Below, in pieces: positions 28,162 through 36,855 of a stretch of 64,000 nucleotides of DNA. The number at the start of each line of letters is the position of its first letter. Position 1 is the stretch's first letter. Below the pieces are notes generated by a model, which did not search any database, was not told the DNA's origin, and saw only the letters and a list, made by a program, of their open reading frames with translations. Made by a program: the position numbers and the translations under genes. This DNA comes from Methylorubrum aminovorans (GTDB lineage Bacteria > Pseudomonadota > Alphaproteobacteria > Rhizobiales > Beijerinckiaceae): the NCBI RefSeq assembly GCF_022179725.1, contig NZ_BPRC01000008.1:62001-126000 (forward strand). The letters run 5' to 3'.

Positions 28162-29160
28162 TCAGGCAGTTTCGAACAGGGTCCGGATCTCCGGCGAGGC
28201 TGCCCAGTGCTCGATCCGGTGGCAGGTCAGGGTCTCGCGCGGCTGCGCCTGGTAGATCGCGAAGCTCTCCGCGACGAAGGCGTCGAGACCGATCGTCTCG
28301 GGGGCAGCACCCCGGCGCTGGCGTCGCTTGAACACCGTCGAGCCCGCCACGCCGTAGAGCGTCGCCACCGGCGGGTAGACCGGCCAGATCGCGTCATCGA
28401 GCAGCGCGTCCGGGGCGTAGGCCTCGACCGCGACCGGACGCGGGGCGATGCCAGCCTCCCGCAGCAGCCGCGCGGCGATGTCGCCGAGCACGGTCAGGCG
28501 CGGGTGGTTGATGTTGTGCATGAACTGGCCGCCGCGCGACCAGCGCAGCAGATCGTCCGAGAGGTCGAAGCCGATCGCCCGGCTCGACGCGATCAGGTCC
28601 GCCGCGGCGAGATCCCAGGCGTCGAGATAGCCGAGCTGCGAAAAGACGGCCTCGCGGAACAGCCCGACGATCCGCTCCGGCGGCAATCCCTTGAGGAAGC
28701 CGAACAGGGTGATCGCCGAGTGGTAGGTGCCGAGCGGTGATGGCACCAGCTTCACCCGCGCCACAGAGGTGAGATCGCCGACATAGACCGCGTCCGGATG
28801 GAAGGCGGTGAAGACGATGGAGGGAAACAGCCGCATCCGCGGCAGCCGTTCGCGCAGGGCGTCCGAGCCGCCCTCAGGGAAGAACCCCGCCGGAAAGGGC
28901 TGAGAGAAGACGTGGTCGCACGCCTTGAGCGTCGCTGCGAAAGCGTCGAGGCGCTGCCCGCCGCGGCCCAGGGTGCTCATCGGGATCAGCCGCACCCGCG
29001 CCCCCGGCGCGAGGATGCGCACGGCCTCGGCCACGCCCTTGGCTTGGCAATTTCCGATCACCGCGATCCGGGGACCGTTCAGGCCGATCTCGTCCGACCC
29101 GCGCCGCCCGGTCCATGATCGAGGGACGGCGGCGAGCAGCCGCGAAAGCCGGAGGGCCAA
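28162..29160 (-). CDS. WcbI-like polysaccharide biosynthesis protein
   Basis: 332 residues from a TTG 10 bases after the upstream phosphatase gene. From about residue 30 the protein reads GPRIAVIGNCQAKGVAEAVR, the GNCQ motif near the start of WcbI-type putative acetyltransferases of capsule loci. Downstream are a MSTLG element and SAITLFGFLKGLPPERIVGLF. There is no signal peptide or membrane segment. WcbI of Burkholderia has an SGNH-like fold and binds coenzyme A; the acceptor in this organism is unknown. No glycosyltransferases lie nearby, so the target polymer may be encoded elsewhere. The start is uncertain because TTG has a weak ribosome site. Confidence 0.7.
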   Translation of the reverse strand: MALRLSRLLAAVPRSWTGRRGSDEIGLNGPRIAVIGNCQAKGVAEAVRILAPGARVRLIPMSTLGRGGQRLDAFAATLKACDHVFSQPFPAGFFPEGGSDALRERLPRMRLFPSIVFTAFHPDAVYVGDLTSVARVKLVPSPLGTYHSAITLFGFLKGLPPERIVGLFREAVFSQLGYLDAWDLAAADLIASSRAIGFDLSDDLLRWSRGGQFMHNINHPRLTVLGDIAARLLREAGIAPRPVAVEAYAPDALLDDAIWPVYPPVATLYGVAGSTVFKRRQRRGAAPETIGLDAFVAESFAIYQAQPRETLTCHRIEHWAASPEIRTLFETA

Positions 29161-29170
29161 GGCGGCGCGC

Positions 29171-29896
29171 CTATTCGCGCCGCAGCAGGCGGTCGACGAC
29201 GAGGTCGGACCAGAAGCCGGCGCGGAAGTTTTGCGTCACGGCCTGGGGATCGTAGCTGTACTCGACCCACTCGAGGAAGCTCTGGCCGCGCGCCTCGCCC
29301 TCGCGGAGATAGGTGGCGAAGAACGCGTCGAGGATGCCGGTCTTGGCGAAGCGGAAATGGCCGTAGCGCGGCGAGAGCTGGCGCAGGGCCTCGCGCACCG
29401 GCCGTCCCTCGTGCAGGATCAGGAACAGGGTGGCGGCGAGCCCGGCCCGGTCCGCGCCCGACTTGCAATGCATCACCGCCGGATATTCGAGACCGGCGAA
29501 GAAATCGCGGGCGGCGAGCAGGGTCTCGCGGGAGGGCGCCTCACGGGAGCGCAGCACGAACTCGACGAGCGTCAGCCCCTGCCGCTCGCAGGCCTCGCGC
29601 TGGAGCGGCCAAGAGCCGTGCTCGCGTCCGCCGCGCAGAGACACGATCGTGCGCACGCCCTGGCGCTTGAACCAGGCGAGCTGGTGCGGCGTCGGCTGGG
29701 CCGAGCGCCAGACCAGCCCGGAGCCGATCCGGTGCCGGTTGAGATAGGCGAGGCGGAAGATCCCGTGATCGACGAGCAGCATGTTCGCCCAGGCTTTCGC
29801 CCGGGAGGCGGAGCCGTCGATCGGCCGCTCGAACTTCGCGATGCGGGCCATGCGCCGCGCGTATCGGATCTCGGGAGGAAGGAAGCGGTTGAACAC
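29171..29896 (-). CDS. CX5R protein tyrosine/dual-specificity phosphatase
   Basis: 241 residues from a GTG. The catalytic P-loop HCKSGADRAG has the invariant Cys and Arg of the CX5R superfamily. The N-terminal part includes LVWRSAQPTPHQLAWFKRQG and RTIVSLRGG, common in bacterial and Siw14-like phosphatases. No signal peptide is visible. It leads a two-gene operon with the WcbI-like gene. Tyrosine phosphatases often accompany polysaccharide export systems, but this is not a low-molecular-weight Wzb type. Phosphoprotein and phosphoinositide or sugar phosphate substrates are all possible. Confidence 0.75.
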   Translation of the reverse strand: MFNRFLPPEIRYARRMARIAKFERPIDGSASRAKAWANMLLVDHGIFRLAYLNRHRIGSGLVWRSAQPTPHQLAWFKRQGVRTIVSLRGGREHGSWPLQREACERQGLTLVEFVLRSREAPSRETLLAARDFFAGLEYPAVMHCKSGADRAGLAATLFLILHEGRPVREALRQLSPRYGHFRFAKTGILDAFFATYLREGEARGQSFLEWVEYSYDPQAVTQNFRAGFWSDLVVDRLLRRE

Positions 29897-30033
29897 GGAT
29901 CGCTACGAGAGGCCTGTCGGAGCGTTCCTCTAACAGCCCGCGATTCGGGCGACAACGCGCCCCCACTCGGCCCGTTGCCGAACCCGCCCCTTTGCCACCA
30001 TCATGCGCGGCCCGTTGGCAATCGGAGCCCGCG

Positions 30034-30537
30034 ATGACGACGAACACGGTGAGCCTGCGCCGCGCCCGCCCTGCGGATGCCGCCGGCCTCTCGGCGGTGT
30101 TCGATGCCGCGTGGCGCGAGGCCTATCAGGGGATCATCCCGGGGGTCGCCCTGGAGCGGTTCCTCGCCCGCCGCGGCCCCGAGACGTGGCGCGGCATGAT
30201 CGGCGGGCGGGGCCTCGTCGTCGTCGCCTTCGGCGAGCAGGTCGCGGGCTACGCCGCCTACGGCCGGGCGCGCGATGGCAGCCTGCGAGCGGATGGCGAG
30301 ATCACCGAACTCTACATCGCCCCGGAATTCCAGGGCCTCGGGCTCGGCACCCGCCTGTTCCGGGCGGTGCGCAACGACCTGATCGACCGCGGCCTCACCC
30401 GCATCGGCGTCTGGGCGCTGGCCGACAATCCCCGTGCCTGCCGCTTCTACGCGTGCCTGGGCGGCGTCGCCGGCCCGGAAGCGGTCGAGCAGCTCTCCGG
30501 CATCGGCCTGCCGAAGATCGGCTACCTGTTTGCCTGA
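30034..30537 (+). CDS. GNAT-family N-acetyltransferase
   Basis: 167 residues from the ATG at 30034 with CGGAG just upstream. The acetyl-CoA motif A is clear (ITELYIAPEFQGLGLGTRLFRAV, Q-x-x-G-x-G/A form), followed by a motif B region (GVWALADNPRACRFYACLGG). The N-terminal half is VSLRRARPADAAGLSAVF. The substrate cannot be predicted; general small-molecule or peptide acetylation is typical. It stands between the divergent phosphatase gene (137-base gap) and ppa (272-base gap). Confidence 0.85.
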   Translation: MTTNTVSLRRARPADAAGLSAVFDAAWREAYQGIIPGVALERFLARRGPETWRGMIGGRGLVVVAFGEQVAGYAAYGRARDGSLRADGEITELYIAPEFQGLGLGTRLFRAVRNDLIDRGLTRIGVWALADNPRACRFYACLGGVAGPEAVEQLSGIGLPKIGYLFA

Positions 30538-30809
30538 TCGTCCACCCGAGCCCGTCCCGTGCGAGGGCTTGCTCCCGCATCCGAAGCGCGAACGAAGCGG
30601 ATCGGGACGCCGCCTCATCGAACAAACCGGCATTTTATAGCGCGGGACAGCGGAGGACGCGCCAACTTGGCCGGAGGACCGATTTCATTTCCCCCCCGCA
30701 CAATCTAAGACATCGGACGATGGGTGCGGCACCGTGAGCCGCCCCCGCACGATGCATCCGCCGGACGGGGCGACGCGTCCGACGGCCGGATTTCAGAGAG
30801 CACAGGCCC

Positions 30810-31355
30810 ATGGACATCAACGCCATCTCGATCGGCAAGAACCCGCCGGAAGACGTCAACGTCATCATCGAGGTTCCGCTCGGCGGCGAGCCGATCAAGT
30901 ACGAGATGGACAAGGATGCCGGCACGCTCGTCGTCGATCGGTTCCTCTACACGCCGATGTTCTATCCGGGGAATTACGGCTTCATCCCCCACACGCTCTC
31001 CGGTGACGGCGATCCCTGCGACGTGCTGGTGGCCAACACCCGCGCGATCATTCCGGGCGCGATCATCTCGGTACGTCCCGTGGGCGTGCTGGTGATGGAG
31101 GATGACGGCGGCGAGGACGAGAAGATCATCGCCGTGCCCTCGCGCAAGCTGACCCAGCGCTACAACCGGATCGAGAACTACACCGACCTGCCCGAGATCA
31201 CGGTCAGCCAGATCCAGCACTTCTTCGAGCACTACAAGGATCTCGAGCCCGGCAAGTGGGTGAAGGTCGTGCGCTGGGGCGACAAGGCGGAAGCCCAGCG
31301 CCTCATCCTCGAAGGCATCGAGCGCGAGAAGGCGCAGAAGACCAAGGCCGGCTGA
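30810..31355 (+). CDS. ppa: Inorganic pyrophosphatase
   Basis: 181 residues, the usual family I length. It shows [24 protein letters not shown] and the metal-binding signature [10 protein letters not shown] Cys takes the variable fifth position of the signature, which is tolerated. It hydrolyses pyrophosphate and pulls biosynthetic reactions forward. It converges on pyrH with a 109-base gap that holds a hairpin. Confidence 0.96.
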   Translation: MDINAISIGKNPPEDVNVIIEVPLGGEPIKYEMDKDAGTLVVDRFLYTPMFYPGNYGFIPHTLSGDGDPCDVLVANTRAIIPGAIISVRPVGVLVMEDDGGEDEKIIAVPSRKLTQRYNRIENYTDLPEITVSQIQHFFEHYKDLEPGKWVKVVRWGDKAEAQRLILEGIEREKAQKTKAG

Positions 31356-31373
31356 TTTTTTCCATGACGGGTC

Positions 31374-31410
31374 GAGCGACGGCGGTCATTCCACCGGGCC
31401 GCTGTCGCTC
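31374..31410. terminator. Hairpin between convergent ppa and pyrH
   Basis: GAGCGACGGCGG (31374-31385) pairs with CCGCTGTCGCTC (31399-31410) with one mismatch and a 13-base loop. There is no T-run directly after it on either strand, although six Ts precede it. A bidirectional role is likely from position. Confidence 0.5.
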
Positions 31411-31464
31411 GCTATCCCTCTTGCCGCACGCGGGGCGAGGGGCTTCCAGGCAGGAACCCGCCGG

Positions 31465-32187
31465 CTACGGCACCACGCGGGTGGAGACCGAGGCGCCCGT
31501 CAGGATCGCGTTGATCGAACTGGGCGCATGCACCGAGCCCACCACGATGGTGAGCCGGCTCTCGCGGGCGAGGGCGAAGGCAGCGGTGTCCATCACCTTG
31601 AGATCGCGGGCGATGGCCTCGTCGTGGGTGATGCGATCGTAGCGGACGGCGTCCAGGTCGCGCTTCGGGTCGGCCGAGTAGACACCGTCGACCTGGGTCG
31701 CCTTCAGCACGGCGTCACAGCGCAGCTCCGCCGCGCGCAGCACCGCGGCCGTATCGGTGGTGAAGTAGGGATTGCCGGTGCCGCCCGCGAGCACGACGAC
31801 CTGGCCCTTGTCGAGGTGGTGCAGCGCCGGCTGGCGGGCATAGGTCTCGCAGATCGTCGGCATCGACACCGCCGACATGGTCCGCGCCTGCACGCCCGCG
31901 GCGTTGAGCGCGGTCTCGATGGCCAGCGAGTTCATCACGGTGGCCATCATGCCGAGCGAGTCACCGGTCGCCCGGTCGATCCAGCCGGCCTGCGAGATGC
32001 GCGCGCCGCGGATCAGGTTGCCGCCGCCGACCACCACCGCGATCTGCACCCCGCGCGCGACCGTAGCGGCGATGTCCTCGGCCAGACCCGCGAGCATCGG
32101 CGGATGGAGCCAGTAGCCGTCGGGAGCGGCGAGCGCCTCGCCGGACAGCTTCACGAGGACTCGGCGGTAGGGCGTCGTCTCCGGCAT
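31465..32187 (-). CDS. pyrH: UMP kinase
   Basis: 240 residues from MPETTPYRRVLVKLSGEALA; the longer open frame upstream is leader. Amino-acid-kinase features are VLVKLSGEALA, VVVGGGNLIRG, the nucleotide-binding AGGTGNPYFTTDTAA, and DGVYSADPK. It phosphorylates UMP to UDP and is usually regulated by GTP and UTP. It is the third gene after rpsB and tsf but is separated from tsf by 308 bases containing two large hairpins. In canonical order frr would follow; instead ppa converges. Confidence 0.96.
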   Translation of the reverse strand: MPETTPYRRVLVKLSGEALAAPDGYWLHPPMLAGLAEDIAATVARGVQIAVVVGGGNLIRGARISQAGWIDRATGDSLGMMATVMNSLAIETALNAAGVQARTMSAVSMPTICETYARQPALHHLDKGQVVVLAGGTGNPYFTTDTAAVLRAAELRCDAVLKATQVDGVYSADPKRDLDAVRYDRITHDEAIARDLKVMDTAAFALARESRLTIVVGSVHAPSSINAILTGASVSTRVVP

Positions 32188-32334
32188 CGGATCCTCGTCG
32201 GCTCGGGCAGGTCGCGCCGCGGCTTCTAGCAACACGGAAGCCCGAACGTCGAGGGGCGGCGGCATTCCTGCCGCCGCCCCCTCAAGACGTCCTGTGAGGA
32301 TCGGTGATGATGAGCGCCGTGACCGGCTCTCGTA

Positions 32335-32371
32335 CCAAATCCGGCTGATCCCTTCGGGATGGCGGATTTGG
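32335..32371. repeat. Stem-loop 1 in tsf-pyrH spacer
   Basis: CCAAATCCG (32335-32343) pairs with CGGATTTGG (32363-32371), and inside it GATCCC/GGGAT pairs again around a TTC loop, making an almost continuous stem. It could be a transcript end or a dispersed palindromic repeat copy. Confidence 0.6.
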
Positions 32372-32398
32372 GCTCCGCTCAAGCGCCGCACGGGCTCG

Positions 32399-32439
32399 CT
32401 GATACGGCCCCCGCTTTGATGAAGCGGAGGCCGTATCAG
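32399..32439. repeat. Stem-loop 2 in tsf-pyrH spacer
   Basis: CTGATACGGCC and GGCCGTATCAG form the outer 11 bp, and CCGCTT and AAGCGG form the inner 6 bp, with a single C/A mismatch between them and a TGATG loop. The 17-bp stem lacks a T-run on the minus strand. It lies 57 bases after the tsf stop and is probably the tsf 3' end or a repeat element. Confidence 0.6.
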
Positions 32440-32495
32440 ACCTTTCCGGACCGCGCTCTCTCAGGCCGATCCGGTCTCCCCTTCGGCGAGAGCGC

Positions 32496-33416
32496 TTAGC
32501 GCGACATGCTCGCGACTTCGGCGGCGAAGTCCGGGCCCTCTTCCTTCTCGATGCCCTCGCCGAGCGCGTAGCGGACGAAGCCCTTGATCGCGACCTCGCC
32601 GCCGGCCTTGCCCGCGGCTTCCTTGAGCACCTGGGTGATGGTCTTGGAGCTGTCGTGGACGAAGGGCTGCTCCAGGAGGGTGACCTCCTTGTAGTAGCTC
32701 TTCAGGCCGCTCTCGACGATCTTGGCCATCACGTGGTCCGGCTTGCCGGCGTTCTTCTCGCGCAGGATGTTCGACTCGCGCTCGACCACGGCCTGATCGA
32801 CGCCGGAAGCGTCGAGCGCCACCGGGCTGGTGGCAGCGATGTGCATGGCGATCTGGCGGCCGAGCGACGAGAGGAACTCGACGTCGCCCTCGGATTCAAG
32901 CGCGACGAGCACGCCGATCTTGCCGAGGCCCTCGCTGATCTGGCCGTGGACGTAGGAGGCGATCACGCCCTTGCTCACTTCGAGCTTCTCGACGCGGCGC
33001 AGGGTCATGTTCTCGCCGATGGTGGCGATCAGGTTCGAGAGCTTCTCCTGCACCGTCTCGGACGAGCCGGGGAAGGTCGCAGCCTGGAGGCCCTCGAGGG
33101 TGCCGTCGGTGTTGAGCGCGAGCTTGGCGGCCTCGCGGGCGAAGGCCTGGAAGCCGTCGTTGCGGGCGACGAAGTCGGTCTCGGAGTTCACCTCGACGAT
33201 GGCCGCGTGACGACCGGCGGACTCGACGGCGACGAGGCCCTCGGCCGCGACGCGGCCGGCTTTCTTGGCGGCCTTGGCGAGACCCTTTTTGCGCAGCCAG
33301 TCCACCGCCGCTTCGAGGTCGCCGTTGGTCTCGTTGAGCGCGCCCTTGCAATCCATCATGCCGGCGCCGGTCTTTTCGCGAAGCTCCTTCACGAGTGCGG
33401 CGGTGATGTTGGCCAT
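32496..33416 (-). CDS. tsf: Elongation factor Ts
   Basis: 306 residues. It opens [27 protein letters not shown], the EF-Ts N-terminal domain signature; [19 protein letters not shown] and [23 protein letters not shown] follow. It exchanges GDP for GTP on EF-Tu. It lies 129 bases after rpsB on the same strand, the usual pair. Confidence 0.97.
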   Translation of the reverse strand: MANITAALVKELREKTGAGMMDCKGALNETNGDLEAAVDWLRKKGLAKAAKKAGRVAAEGLVAVESAGRHAAIVEVNSETDFVARNDGFQAFAREAAKLALNTDGTLEGLQAATFPGSSETVQEKLSNLIATIGENMTLRRVEKLEVSKGVIASYVHGQISEGLGKIGVLVALESEGDVEFLSSLGRQIAMHIAATSPVALDASGVDQAVVERESNILREKNAGKPDHVMAKIVESGLKSYYKEVTLLEQPFVHDSSKTITQVLKEAAGKAGGEVAIKGFVRYALGEGIEKEEGPDFAAEVASMSR

Positions 33417-33460
33417 GGCGATCCTCTCGGGGTCTGGAATTGCGGGTCTTGAAGCGAATG

Positions 33461-33490
33461 AGCCCGGCGCTCGTTGAAAGCACCGGGCTT
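33461..33490 (-). terminator. Hairpin between rpsB and tsf
   Basis: AGCCCGG (33461-33467) pairs with CCGGGCT (33483-33489) around a partly paired loop. A minus-strand T-run is absent, so it more likely attenuates or stabilises the rpsB message than fully terminates. Partial termination between rpsB and tsf is known in other bacteria. Confidence 0.45.
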
Positions 33491-33545
33491 TGCAGAAAGA
33501 TGACGATCGGGCCGCCGGGCGAGACCCGGCGGCGAGCGTTGCAAC

Positions 33546-34625
33546 TTACGCGGCGGCGGCCTCGACGAAGCCGCGGGACTGCGCGATCCAGCCGTCACGG
33601 TCGATGCGGCCGTTGAGCTTCAGGTCGGCGTCGAGCTTGGCCACGTCCTCGGGCTGCATGGCGGCGATCTGCCAGTAGTGCCACACGCCGGCATCGTTGA
33701 GCTTCTGCACGAGCTGCGGGCCGACGCCGGTGAGCTTGGTCAGGTCGTCGGGCGCGCCGCGGGGGGCGGCGAGCTGCTCGAAATGCTCGGTCGATTCGGC
33801 GAGCGCGGCAACGTCGGCCGGGGCGATCGCGTCGGAGGCGACGGAGGCCGCCGAGTCCGAACCCACCACGTCGTCGTTGGCCGGCAGCTCCTCGGCGGTC
33901 GGCTCCTCGGAGGCGCCGACATCGATGCCGAGCGCGCCCTGGCCGCGGCCGATGCCCTCGATCGCCGCGCGGGCGATCAGGTCGCAATACAGCGCGATGG
34001 CGCGGCCGGCGTCGTCATTGGCCGGCACGATGTAGGAGATGCCGTCCGGGTTGCAGTTCGTGTCGACGATGGCGGCCACCGGGATGCCGAGGCGCTGGGC
34101 CTCCTTGATCGCCAGCTGCTCCTTGTTGGTGTCGATCACGAACAGCAGGTCGGGCACGCCACCCATGTCCTTGATGCCGCCGAGCGCCTTCTCGAGCTTG
34201 TCCTTCTCGCGGGTCAGCATGAGGCGCTCCTTCTTGGTGAGGCCGACGGCCCCGCCTTCGAGCGTCTCGTCGACCTTGCGCAGGCGCTGGATCGAGCCGG
34301 AAATGGTCTTCCAGTTGGTCAGCATGCCGCCGAGCCAGCGGGAGTTGACGTAGTACTGGGCCGAGCGCTTGGCGGCCTCGGCAATGGCATCCGCCGCCTG
34401 ACGCTTGGTGCCGACGAACAGCACGCGACCGCCGCGGGCGACGGTGTCGCTCACCGCCTGGAGGGCGGCGTGCAGCGCCGGCACGGTCTGGGCGAGATCG
34501 ATGATGTGGATGTTGTTACGGGTGCCGAAGATGTAGGGCTGCATCTTCGGGTTCCAGCGGTGCGACTGGTGCCCGAAATGGGCGCCGGCCTCGAGGAGCT
34601 GGCGCATAGAGAAATCGACGGCCAT
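33546..34625 (-). CDS. rpsB: 30S ribosomal protein S2 with C-terminal helix-hairpin-helix extension
   Basis: 359 residues from [19 protein letters not shown], about 120 longer than E. coli S2 (241). The S2 core runs to about 235, with [29 protein letters not shown] and the [13 protein letters not shown] element. An acidic, Ala-rich linker (about 240-290) leads to a final domain of some 65 residues, [20 protein letters not shown] then [15 protein letters not shown], resembling the helix-hairpin-helix tail on some alphaproteobacterial L21 proteins. S2 sits on the back of the 30S head-body junction and helps S1 bind. The tail is likely a lineage-specific rRNA or protein contact. Confidence 0.95.
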   Translation of the reverse strand: MAVDFSMRQLLEAGAHFGHQSHRWNPKMQPYIFGTRNNIHIIDLAQTVPALHAALQAVSDTVARGGRVLFVGTKRQAADAIAEAAKRSAQYYVNSRWLGGMLTNWKTISGSIQRLRKVDETLEGGAVGLTKKERLMLTREKDKLEKALGGIKDMGGVPDLLFVIDTNKEQLAIKEAQRLGIPVAAIVDTNCNPDGISYIVPANDDAGRAIALYCDLIARAAIEGIGRGQGALGIDVGASEEPTAEELPANDDVVGSDSAASVASDAIAPADVAALAESTEHFEQLAAPRGAPDDLTKLTGVGPQLVQKLNDAGVWHYWQIAAMQPEDVAKLDADLKLNGRIDRDGWIAQSRGFVEAAAA

Positions 34626-35142
34626 GACTTTTGTTCTCTCCGGTTGATACCGCCGCGGAGGATGTAGCCGGCTTGATCGGCCGGCCACCGGAAACGCCCC
34701 ATTCAGGCATGGGGCCGGCTCCGCGTGTGGAATGGGCGGGGCGTTAGCAGAGACGGGACGGGATGGCAAGGCGGCGTGCCTGCCGACGCTCGCCATCGTC
34801 CGCTCGACTGCCTCGTCGCGGCTTGGCCGATCAAGCAGGCACGCCATGCCCGACATTTCCGCTCTCCGGACGCTCGCCTCACCGGGACAACAGGCCTCCC
34901 GTCGAAAAGACAGCACAAAGCGTCTCATCTGACGTCCGGATTCACATTTGTTGCGAATCCGCTACAGCACAGCTCGATCTTTCACCCTATGACCCGAGCT
35001 GTACTGGAGATCCATTTGATAATGGAACTATATCTCACAGAAAAATCTGCCGATTTTCGCAAATAAAACCGTTTATCTGCACAAATAGCCCAACGTAAAG
35101 TTCGTATCGACACCTTTGTATCGAGTTGAAGCGAGGAGCAAC
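34626..35142. promoter_or_regulatory. Divergent region between rpsB and the collagen-like gene
   Basis: 517 bases, no gene supported. The half nearest the collagen-like gene (about 34940-35100) is strikingly AT-rich against the genome background. It carries the perfect dyad AAAATC (35042-35047)/GATTTT (35052-35057), and GTATCGA repeats at 35104, 35118 and (inside the gene) 35155. The half nearest rpsB should hold the ribosomal-protein promoter. Confidence 0.45.
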
Positions 35143-36699
35143 ATGCGGGGCCATGTATCGACGGGGCGTCTGTGGCGCTGGACCCGGTCGGGCGCGACCG
35201 GAATGCTGGCGGCTGCACTGACAACGCCTGTCCAGGCCGCTCCGACGAATGAAGAACTTTACCAGATGCTGCGCTCGGTTCAGGCCGAGCAGGAGCGGCT
35301 GAGACGCGAGAACCAGGAAGCCAAAGCCGAGCTTGTCGAGGCGCGGCGGCGTCTGCGCGATCTCCAGGCCGTCTCGCGCCCGTCGCCTTCGCGCAAGGCG
35401 ACCATCGCCGAGCCGGTGCCCGTATCAGGACCGCTTCCCCCTTTGCCGCCCTTGCGCGCCGTCTCGGGCGTCGTCGGTGCGATCGAAGGCGGCGCCGGTG
35501 GCTTCCGGGCCGGAAACGGTGCCTATGCCGCGGGCTCGCTGGCCTTTCCCATCGGGCGGTCGTTCGGCTTCCAGGCGGATCTCGCGGCGATCTCGAACGG
35601 GGGCGACCTCGGCCTGGGAACGGCCGGGCATGCCTTCCTGCGCGACCCGACCAAGGGCCTGATCGGCCTCTACGGCTCCGTCGATTACGCCACGTCCATC
35701 CGGAGCTACGGCCTTCAGGATGTCGGCACGACCATGGGGCGCATCGCCGGCGAGGGCGCCCTGTTCCTCGATCGCTTCACCGTGGACGGCATCGCCGGCT
35801 GGCAGATGGGGGATCGCGCGCAGCATTTCTTCGACCAGATCGACCTGTCCTGGTACGCGACCGACGACCTCCGCTTCAGCGTCGGCCACCGCTACGAGAA
35901 CCGAATCCATGCCGTCGCCGCCGGGGCGGAGTATCTGCTCCCGCTGCTGAGCCCCGTCGGCATCTCGGTCTTTGCCGAGGGGCGGATCGGCGAACGCGAT
36001 TACCGTGCCGGCCTCGGCGGGCTTCGCGTCTATTTCGGCCAGGAAGACAAGTCGCTGCTGCGGCGGCAGCGCGAGGATACCCTCAAGGTTCGCTTGGTCG
36101 ATCCTTTCGCCGCGCGGCCGAACGGGTTTCGCGTCGTTCCGGCGGTCGGCCCGCAAGGTCCGGCCGGGCCGCAGGGCCTTCCCGGCGTGGCCGGCGCCCA
36201 GGGCACACCGGGTGCCGTCGGATCGCAGGGGCCGGCGGGCCCCCAGGGCTCCACAGGACCGCAGGGATCGGCGGGCGCGCAAGGCACGCCCGGCGTCGCG
36301 GGAACGCAGGGCCCCACCGGCGCGACCGGCCCGCAGGGTCCGGCAGGCCCACAAGGCACCCAAGGAGCGACCGGCATCCCCGGCGCGGCCGGTCCACAGG
36401 GAGCGCCCGGCGTCGCCGGACCGCAAGGTCCTGCAGGCCCACAAGGCACGCAAGGAGCGACCGGCACTCCCGGCGCGGCTGGTCCGCAGGGAGCGCCGGG
36501 CGTCGCCGGACCGCAAGGTCCGGCAGGCCCACAAGGCACTCAAGGAGCGACCGGCACCCCCGGCGCGGCCGGTCCGCAGGGAGCGCCGGGCGTCGCCGGA
36601 CCGCAGGGACCGGCCGGGCCGCAAGGCCCTACCGGCGCGACCGGACCGCAGGGGCCTCAAGGGCCTCAGGGCCCGCCGGGCTTCTTCCCTCCCGTCTAG
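35143..36699 (+). CDS. Predicted outer-membrane barrel protein with C-terminal collagen-like domain
   Basis: 518 residues from the ATG at 35143, preceded by GAGGAG. There is a signal peptide with cleavage after PVQA (residue 32). A charged coiled coil (about 36-80: [19 protein letters not shown]) is followed by a Pro-rich link. A region of about 115-320 is rich in alternating Gly and aromatic residues ([41 protein letters not shown]), resembling an outer-membrane beta-barrel. From residue 336 to 512 come 59 uninterrupted Gly-X-Y triplets, ending in GFFPPV. Pro is frequent at X and Y and Gln at Y. No cysteine or sortase motif is present. It is probably a trimeric surface fibre or adhesin. The barrel assignment is inference from pattern only. 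Confidence 0.7.
   Translation: MRGHVSTGRLWRWTRSGATGMLAAALTTPVQAAPTNEELYQMLRSVQAEQERLRRENQEAKAELVEARRRLRDLQAVSRPSPSRKATIAEPVPVSGPLPPLPPLRAVSGVVGAIEGGAGGFRAGNGAYAAGSLAFPIGRSFGFQADLAAISNGGDLGLGTAGHAFLRDPTKGLIGLYGSVDYATSIRSYGLQDVGTTMGRIAGEGALFLDRFTVDGIAGWQMGDRAQHFFDQIDLSWYATDDLRFSVGHRYENRIHAVAAGAEYLLPLLSPVGISVFAEGRIGERDYRAGLGGLRVYFGQEDKSLLRRQREDTLKVRLVDPFAARPNGFRVVPAVGPQGPAGPQGLPGVAGAQGTPGAVGSQGPAGPQGSTGPQGSAGAQGTPGVAGTQGPTGATGPQGPAGPQGTQGATGIPGAAGPQGAPGVAGPQGPAGPQGTQGATGTPGAAGPQGAPGVAGPQGPAGPQGTQGATGTPGAAGPQGAPGVAGPQGPAGPQGPTGATGPQGPQGPQGPPGFFPPV
36328..36612 (+). repeat. 90-bp in-frame tandem repeat in the collagen-like domain
   Basis: Three consecutive 90-base units (36328-36417, 36418-36507, 36508-36597) and part of a fourth encode ten Gly-X-Y triplets each, starting [15 protein letters not shown]. 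Units differ only by a few mostly synonymous changes and one Ile/Thr change, suggesting recent duplication and potential length variation between strains. Confidence 0.9.
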
Positions 36700-36855
36700 A
36701 GCCGTGCCCGACGAGGCTAGGTCGGATCCCGCCTCGATCTCTTTGGCTTGGCGCGTACTCGCTCGGCGAACCGGCATCCACTTCGTTGAAGTGCGCTCGG
36801 GGCCCGGGCGAGCGCTCCCAAGGCGAGTGTCGGTCGGGCGTGGCGCTCGCCGCGC

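Larger units (their letters stand above)
32188..32495. other. tsf-pyrH intergenic region with two large hairpins
   Basis: 308 bases, unusually long for this gene pair. It contains two separate strong stem-loops (listed individually) and no gene. The hairpins suggest that tsf transcripts end or are processed here and that pyrH may have its own promoter closer to 32200-32300. Confidence 0.5.

Noticed and set aside
36328..36612. Regular repeats that could be taken for a CRISPR array
   Set aside because: The units are in-frame 90-bp collagen-coding repeats with no unique spacers, and there are no cas genes.
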